64,000 bases of DNA from Chitinophagaceae bacterium (GTDB lineage: Bacteria; Bacteroidota; Bacteroidia; Chitinophagales; Chitinophagaceae): positions 1-64,000 of the forward strand of contig JANWIJ010000006.1 of NCBI GenBank assembly GCA_025449935.1, given 5' to 3'. This document shows positions 59,504 to 64,000 of the stretch, in pieces. Every line of letters starts with the position of its first letter. The first letter of the stretch is position 1. The translations under genes and the position numbers were made by a program. Below the pieces are notes generated by a model. That model was not told the DNA's origin, searched no databases, and saw nothing but the letters and a program-made list of their open reading frames with translations.

Positions 59504-62107
59504 ATGGCAAAGACGACTACTTCCGATACACCCATGATGCAACAGCACCGGGCTATTAAACAGAAATACCCGGATGCTATCCTGCTATTCCGGGTCGGGG
59601 ATTTTTACGAAACATTCGGCCAGGATGCTGTGCTGGCTTCACAAATACTGGGCATTACGCTGACCAAAAGAAATAATGGTGCAGCCGCATCTTCCGATCT
59701 CGCGGGATTTCCACATCATGCACTCGATACCTATTTGCACAAACTGGTAAAAGCGGGTCACCGGGTGGCTATTTGTGATCAGCTGGAAGATCCAAAGCAG
59801 GCCAAAGGCATCGTGAAAAGAGGTGTAACAGATATGGTGACCCCGGGTACTACCGTAAACGATAAACTGCTGGAACATCACAGCAATAATTTTTTAGCCG
59901 CTATACATTTCGCCGCGAATGAACAATATGGGCTGGCATTCCTGGATATTTCCACCGGTGAATTTTTAGTTGCCGAAGGCGACCGGGAATACGCAGATAA
60001 ACTCATTCAAAGTTTCAAACCTGCAGAAGTAGTGTTTCAACGGCACCTGCAAAAGAAATTTAAAGAATATTTCAGCAGCAAGATCTATACCTATACCCTG
60101 GACGAATGGATATTTGATTCCGGCTATGCCGAAGATACCCTCCTGAAACACTTCCAGACCCACTCCTTAAAAGGGTTTGGAACTGACGAACTGCGAAATG
60201 GACTGATTGCCGCCGGCGCTATCATTCATTATTTAAAAGATACGGAACACCCGAACCTGCAGCATATTACCTCGCTGCAGCGGATCGACAAAGACGATTT
60301 CCTGTGGATGGACCGCTACACTATCCGGAACCTCGAATTGGTTTATGGAAATTCCGAGGGCAATCATACGCTACTGAGTGTGCTTGATAACACCGTTTCC
60401 CCGATGGGAGCCCGGTTAATGAAACGCTGGATTGTCTTCCCCTTGAAAGACATCCAGAAAATCAATGAACGGCTGGATACCGTTGAGTTCCTGATAAAGG
60501 AAACAGACCTGAGAAACCGGGTCAGCCAGCATATCAAACAATGTGGTGATATTGAAAGACTGGTTTCCAAGATCCCCTTAAAAAAAATTAATCCCCGGGA
60601 AGTTCTTCAATTGGCAAGAGGGTTGAAACAGGCCGACGCAGTGAAACAACTCTGTAATTCTTCGTCCAGTGAATACCTCAAAAGACTGGGTGATGCATTA
60701 AATCCCTGTCCCTATATTGCTGATAAAATATTTAAGGAGATTGTTGACAATCCTCCTGCCTTAGCGGTGAAAGGAGGCATGATGAACAGCGGTGTGAACA
60801 AAGACCTGGATGAATTACGCAAGATATCCTCTTCCGGAAAGGAATACCTCGCCCAGTTGCAACAGCAGGAAGCGGAAAGAACCGGTATCAGTTCACTTAA
60901 AATCGGTTTTAATAATGTATTCGGCTATTACCTGGAGGTCACCAATTCACATAAGAACAAAGTGCCCGCGGAATGGATGCGCAAACAAACGCTGGCAAAT
61001 GCGGAACGCTATATAACTGCGGAGCTAAAGGATTATGAAGAAAAAATCACGGGCGCCGAAGAAAAAATCCTGAAGATAGAACTGGAGTTATTCGAAATAC
61101 TGCTGAACGAATTGGTTGACTACCTGGCCCCGGTGCAGGCCAACGGGAATATTCTTGCCATACTCGACTGTTTGAGTTGTTTTGCAAATAATGCCATTCA
61201 TTACCAGTATAAAAAACCCCTTCTGCATACCGGGCATGAAATGTTGATCCACGGGGGGCGTCACCCGGTAATAGAAAGAAACCTGCCTATAGGGGAAAGC
61301 TATATCAGCAACGACCTGGAATTAAATAAAACTGACCAGCAGATCATCATCCTGACAGGTCCGAATATGAGCGGCAAATCGGCATTATTGCGCCAGACAG
61401 CTTTGATTACCCTGATAGCGCATACTGGTTCCTTTGTCCCAGCCACAGAAGCAAAGATTGCCTTGACCGACAAAATTTTCACGCGGGTGGGTGCTTCAGA
61501 TAACCTGAGTGGCGGGGAATCCACTTTTATGGTAGAAATGAATGAAACCGCTTCGATCATAAATAACATTACAGACCGGAGCCTTATCCTGCTCGATGAA
61601 ATTGGCCGTGGTACTTCTACCTATGATGGTATTTCCATCGCGTGGAGCATTGCAGAACATTTACATAACTCTCCTCACCAGCCTAAAACTTTATTCGCCA
61701 CTCACTACCATGAATTGAACGAACTGGAAGTAAAGTTTCAGCGGGTTAAGAACTACCATATCACCAATAAAGAAGCCGGCAATAAGATTATTTTTTTACG
61801 GAAACTGGCCCTGGGTGGAAGCACCCACAGTTTTGGTATACACGTAGCCCGCATGGCCGGTATGCCCCCGTCACTGATTGACCGGGCCAATGACATCCTG
61901 AAACAACTGGAGACCAAACATGTTGATGAGGAGACCGGGGATGCGGTAAAAAAACTCAATTCGCCCAAAATGCAGCTCTCCATTTTTGATGCTCATACCG
62001 AAACATTTGATGAAATCAGGAGATTGCTGGAAGGTCTTGACATTAATCGCCTCACCCCGGTGGAAGCATTGCTTAAACTGCAGGAAATCAAAAACAGGCT
62101 GAAATAA
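59504..62107 (+). CDS. mutS: DNA mismatch repair protein MutS
   Basis: 867 residues from ATG 59504 (MAKTTTSDTPMMQQHRAIKQKYPDAILLFRVGDFYETFGQD). ATG 59489 is also possible; the open frame from TTG 59456 overlaps the promoter. The mismatch-binding GDFYE motif is in place. Connector, lever and clamp domains precede the ATPase: Walker A TGPNMSGKS, GASDNLSGGESTFMVEM, Walker B LILLDEIGRGTSTYDG and FATHYHEL. Length is normal. It recognises mispairs with MutL. Confidence 0.97.
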   Translation: MAKTTTSDTPMMQQHRAIKQKYPDAILLFRVGDFYETFGQDAVLASQILGITLTKRNNGAAASSDLAGFPHHALDTYLHKLVKAGHRVAICDQLEDPKQAKGIVKRGVTDMVTPGTTVNDKLLEHHSNNFLAAIHFAANEQYGLAFLDISTGEFLVAEGDREYADKLIQSFKPAEVVFQRHLQKKFKEYFSSKIYTYTLDEWIFDSGYAEDTLLKHFQTHSLKGFGTDELRNGLIAAGAIIHYLKDTEHPNLQHITSLQRIDKDDFLWMDRYTIRNLELVYGNSEGNHTLLSVLDNTVSPMGARLMKRWIVFPLKDIQKINERLDTVEFLIKETDLRNRVSQHIKQCGDIERLVSKIPLKKINPREVLQLARGLKQADAVKQLCNSSSSEYLKRLGDALNPCPYIADKIFKEIVDNPPALAVKGGMMNSGVNKDLDELRKISSSGKEYLAQLQQQEAERTGISSLKIGFNNVFGYYLEVTNSHKNKVPAEWMRKQTLANAERYITAELKDYEEKITGAEEKILKIELELFEILLNELVDYLAPVQANGNILAILDCLSCFANNAIHYQYKKPLLHTGHEMLIHGGRHPVIERNLPIGESYISNDLELNKTDQQIIILTGPNMSGKSALLRQTALITLIAHTGSFVPATEAKIALTDKIFTRVGASDNLSGGESTFMVEMNETASIINNITDRSLILLDEIGRGTSTYDGISIAWSIAEHLHNSPHQPKTLFATHYHELNELEVKFQRVKNYHITNKEAGNKIIFLRKLALGGSTHSFGIHVARMAGMPPSLIDRANDILKQLETKHVDEETGDAVKKLNSPKMQLSIFDAHTETFDEIRRLLEGLDINRLTPVEALLKLQEIKNRLK

Positions 62108-62192
62108 ACAGTTTGCCCACAGTCATTTATATATTTCCTGAAAAATGTGGTCATTTCCAAAAACTTCTTATTTTTACTCCAAATCACCAAAA

Positions 62193-62690
62193 ATGAAATT
62201 GCTCAAACTAACTGCTTTACCCTTAGCATTCTTCATAACCCTACTGGCATTATCATCCTGTGAGTCTGATGTGGAGATGAAGAAGATAACTGAATATCAA
62301 AAACTGGGAATCGTGCTTAGCGGAGCCCAGGAAACTCCGGCCACCACCACGGCCGCATTGGGCACAATGGACGTATTTTATACAAAAGAAACACGCATGC
62401 TTAGTTATACGGTTAGTTGGTTAGGACTTACCGGCCCGGTTACGGCCATGCACATTCATGGACTCGCACCAACTGGTTACCCAGCCGGTATTATTCAAAC
62501 TTTTTCTTTGACAGCCATTGTAAAATGCCCGACTATTTCAGTCACAACCTGCGGAACATATAAAGGAACATTCCTGGCGGACGGGGTAGTGGTAAAAGAA
62601 GAAGACATCCTGAATGGTGTCTATTATGTAAATATTCACACGGCTGCTTTCCCCGCAGGAGAAATAAGAGGACAAATCAGGTTTGATTAG
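62193..62690 (+). CDS. CHRD-domain lipoprotein
   Basis: 165 residues from ATG 62193. Lipobox ALSSCESD (Cys22 or so), then a CHRD domain (LSGAQETPATTTAALGTMDVFYTKETRMLSYTVSWLGLTGPVTAMHIHGLAPTGYPAGIIQTF; AAFPAGEIRGQIRFD). CHRD domains occur in extracellular proteins of varied role. It follows mutS by 85 bases with a near -7 box (TATTTTTA) between, and ends at a good terminator. Confidence 0.87.
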   Translation: MKLLKLTALPLAFFITLLALSSCESDVEMKKITEYQKLGIVLSGAQETPATTTAALGTMDVFYTKETRMLSYTVSWLGLTGPVTAMHIHGLAPTGYPAGIIQTFSLTAIVKCPTISVTTCGTYKGTFLADGVVVKEEDILNGVYYVNIHTAAFPAGEIRGQIRFD

Positions 62691-62716
62691 TCTTCCAATA
62701 AGCTTTCAAAATTATT

Positions 62717-62745
62717 ACCCATCCTGTTCACAGGGTGGGTTTTTT
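62717..62745 (+). terminator. Terminator of the CHRD gene
   Basis: ACCCATCCTG and CAGGGTGGGT (62717-62726, 62731-62740) form a 10-pair stem with one G-U, followed by TTTTTATTT. The T-run overlaps the stop codon of the convergent SET gene. Confidence 0.9.
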
Positions 62746-63127
62746 ATTTGGGCTCAAACCAAACGGGTTTGCTGTCATCCCAATTACCATTATAATTAAT
62801 AAACAATTCTTCCCCGGCTTTGATAAAATGAACAGCCCGGATGCTTATCTGCTCCTGGTCAAAATCCATCTCGTACTCGCAATTGCTGCGATAGGAATGA
62901 TTGTAAACCGGTACATAACCCAACGCCATACAACACTGGTCTTTGTTTCCTCCCCATTCAAATATATAATCATGGAGCAGCGTCTGGTCAAGGTGCTTTC
63001 TTTCGCCGTTGCTCATAACGAGAACCGGCGAAACCTCTACAACCGTACCCGCCTCAATATTTTCCGACGTAAACACGCCCCGCCCCATTTTTTCTGTACC
63101 TGCAATGAATAGTACCGGAAGGATCAA
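62744..63127 (-). CDS. Small SET-domain protein (putative lysine methyltransferase)
   Basis: 127 residues starting at TTG 63127 (ILPVLFIAGTEKMGRGVFTSENIEAG). The only other early start, MGRG at residue 14, cuts off part of the conserved SET start, so TTG is preferred. It has SET motifs YVPVYNHSYRSNCEYEMD (NHxxxxN) and GEELFINYN (GEELxxDY-like, with Asn instead of Asp). No pre- or post-SET domain is seen. SET proteins are lysine methyltransferases; small bacterial ones have little-known targets. It is convergent with the CHRD gene and not clearly in an operon. Confidence 0.82.
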   Translation of the reverse strand: MILPVLFIAGTEKMGRGVFTSENIEAGTVVEVSPVLVMSNGERKHLDQTLLHDYIFEWGGNKDQCCMALGYVPVYNHSYRSNCEYEMDFDQEQISIRAVHFIKAGEELFINYNGNWDDSKPVWFEPK

Positions 63128-63204
63128 TACAATAAGTTTAGTTCTGCGAAGTAAATAAATATTAATTAATGCAAGGCAGCATGGCGGGCCTGCCGCATAC
63201 TTCG

Positions 63205-63212
63205 TAAATTTG
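63205..63212 (+). promoter_or_regulatory. -7 promoter box for mgtE
   Basis: TAAATTTG, exact TAnnTTTG, with ATG 63217 just 4 bases later, so the mRNA may start at or near the ATG. Confidence 0.6.
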
Positions 63213-63216
63213 AAAT

Positions 63217-64000
63217 ATGTCTTTGGAACTGGAACAACTTACCTTACAGGAACAATTTGAAGCGGTCATCAAAACAGAAGATAAGCTCCAGATCAGGAAT
63301 TTCCTGGACGACCAGAATATCAGCGATGTGGCCGACCTGGTATATGAATACCCGGAATATGAAGGTAATATTATCGCTCATATGTCGGTACACCGCGCCG
63401 CCAGCGTGTTTAAGATCCTGGATCTCTCTACCCAAAAAACAATTATCCATGAGTTACCTGCCAATACAACCGCGTCGCTGCTGAATGAACTGCCACCTGA
63501 TGACCGGACCGATTTCCTGGAGGAATTGCCCAGTAACGTGGTCAGGGAATTAATTAAACTGCTGGACCCGGAGGAAAGAAAGATTACGTTATCTCTGCTG
63601 GGTTACCCCGAAAACAGCATTGGACGGCTTATGACGCCTGATTATGTATATGTCTACCCTGATAATACCATTGAAGAAGTATTTGCCACGATCCGGAAAT
63701 ACGGAAAGGACAGTGAAACTATCAATGTTATTTATGTCATCAATAATAAAGGAGAATTGCTCGATGATATCCGCATCCGGGATTTTATCTTAAATACGCC
63801 TGACAGAAAAGTGGCGGAACTGATGGATGACCGCTTTATTGCCCTTCACCCCGAAGACGACCAGGAGACAGCAGCTGATGTTTTTAAAATGAATAACCGG
63901 GTCGCTTTACCGGTAATCAGCAAAAGCAATAAACTCCTTGGTATCATCACCATTGACGATATTCTATGGGTAGCCAGTGAAGAATTCAGTGAAGACATGC
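63217..64000 (+). CDS. mgtE: Magnesium transporter MgtE (partial, runs off the right edge)
   Basis: The first 261 codons from ATG 63217 are present. The N-terminal superhelical domain (SLELEQLTLQEQFEAVIKTEDK, HELPANTTASLLNELPPDDRTDFLEELPSNVVRELIKLLDPEERK) and the CBS pair (SIGRLMTPDYVYVYPDNTIEEVFATIRKYGK; ELMDDRFIALHPEDDQETAADVFKMNNRVALPVISKSNKLLGIITIDDIL) are intact and typical of MgtE gating domains. The membrane domain lies beyond the window. It takes up magnesium under control of cytosolic magnesium. Confidence 0.93.
   Translation, partial: MSLELEQLTLQEQFEAVIKTEDKLQIRNFLDDQNISDVADLVYEYPEYEGNIIAHMSVHRAASVFKILDLSTQKTIIHELPANTTASLLNELPPDDRTDFLEELPSNVVRELIKLLDPEERKITLSLLGYPENSIGRLMTPDYVYVYPDNTIEEVFATIRKYGKDSETINVIYVINNKGELLDDIRIRDFILNTPDRKVAELMDDRFIALHPEDDQETAADVFKMNNRVALPVISKSNKLLGIITIDDILWVASEEFSEDM

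Noticed and set aside
1-64000. CRISPR arrays, tRNA or rRNA genes, transposases, prophage
   Set aside because: No spaced direct-repeat arrays, cloverleaf-like sequence, rRNA segments or transposase motifs were seen on either strand.

Overview
The window reads as a chromosomal segment of a Bacteroidota bacterium, most likely Chitinophagaceae or a close relative. The evidence is an ECF sigma / FecR / SusC / SusD cassette, many promoters carrying the Bacteroidota -7 box TAnnTTTG, a general lack of Shine-Dalgarno sequences, a ribosomal S10-spc operon of the bacteroidal type and many Bacteroidota-type lipoproteins. No tRNA, rRNA, CRISPR array, phage or transposase was recognised.

Layout. 1-7218 (minus): sigma factor, FecR anti-sigma, SusC, SusD and a third lipoprotein that is broken by an in-frame TGA at the left edge. 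7362-15404: proline dehydrogenase, a thioesterase, two PlsC-type acyltransferases, ribosomal protein S1, a BaiN-like flavoprotein and methionine aminopeptidase. 15488-27229 (minus): the S10-spc ribosomal protein operon from rpsJ to secY, driven by a textbook TTTG-N20-TAnnTTTG promoter. Its long spacers are full of palindromes and short repeats. 27347-30474: a secreted beta-helix protein and a flippase-like membrane protein sit between rpsJ and fusA, where many bacteria have no extra genes. 30680-37734: EF-G, a cupin, an OmpA protein with calcium-binding-type repeats, and a divergent pair of peptidoglycan enzymes (L,D-transpeptidase and VanX-type dipeptidase). 37729-45344 (minus): an aromatic amino acid operon pheA - aminotransferase - tyrA - DAHP synthase/chorismate mutase - aroB - aroA - aroC - DUF952. 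45547-51367: a DEAD helicase, a small lipoprotein, an ECF sigma factor overlapping a membrane anti-sigma/trypsin fusion, a nucleotidyltransferase and a PLP enzyme. 51440-64000: lipB, rluD, def, ruvX, a UbiA-type prenyltransferase, a TrmH-type methyltransferase, a MuiA-like protein, mutS, a CHRD lipoprotein, a small SET-domain protein and the start of mgtE.

The most striking find is not an annotated gene. Between deaD and pheA lies a 29-codon leader ORF (45498-45409, minus) with eight consecutive Phe/Tyr codons. It is followed by a GC-rich hairpin with a U-run that ends 7 bases before the pheA start. Four segments can pair as 1:2, 2:3 and 3:4, as in a classical ribosome-mediated attenuator, and the operon it precedes makes Phe and Tyr. 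Other points of interest are the sigma / anti-sigma-protease fusion pair, several genes whose ATG lies 4-5 bases after the -7 box (candidate leaderless mRNAs), a palindrome-derived insertion inside a conserved protein, and the dispersal of the usual str-S10-spc-alpha supercluster.
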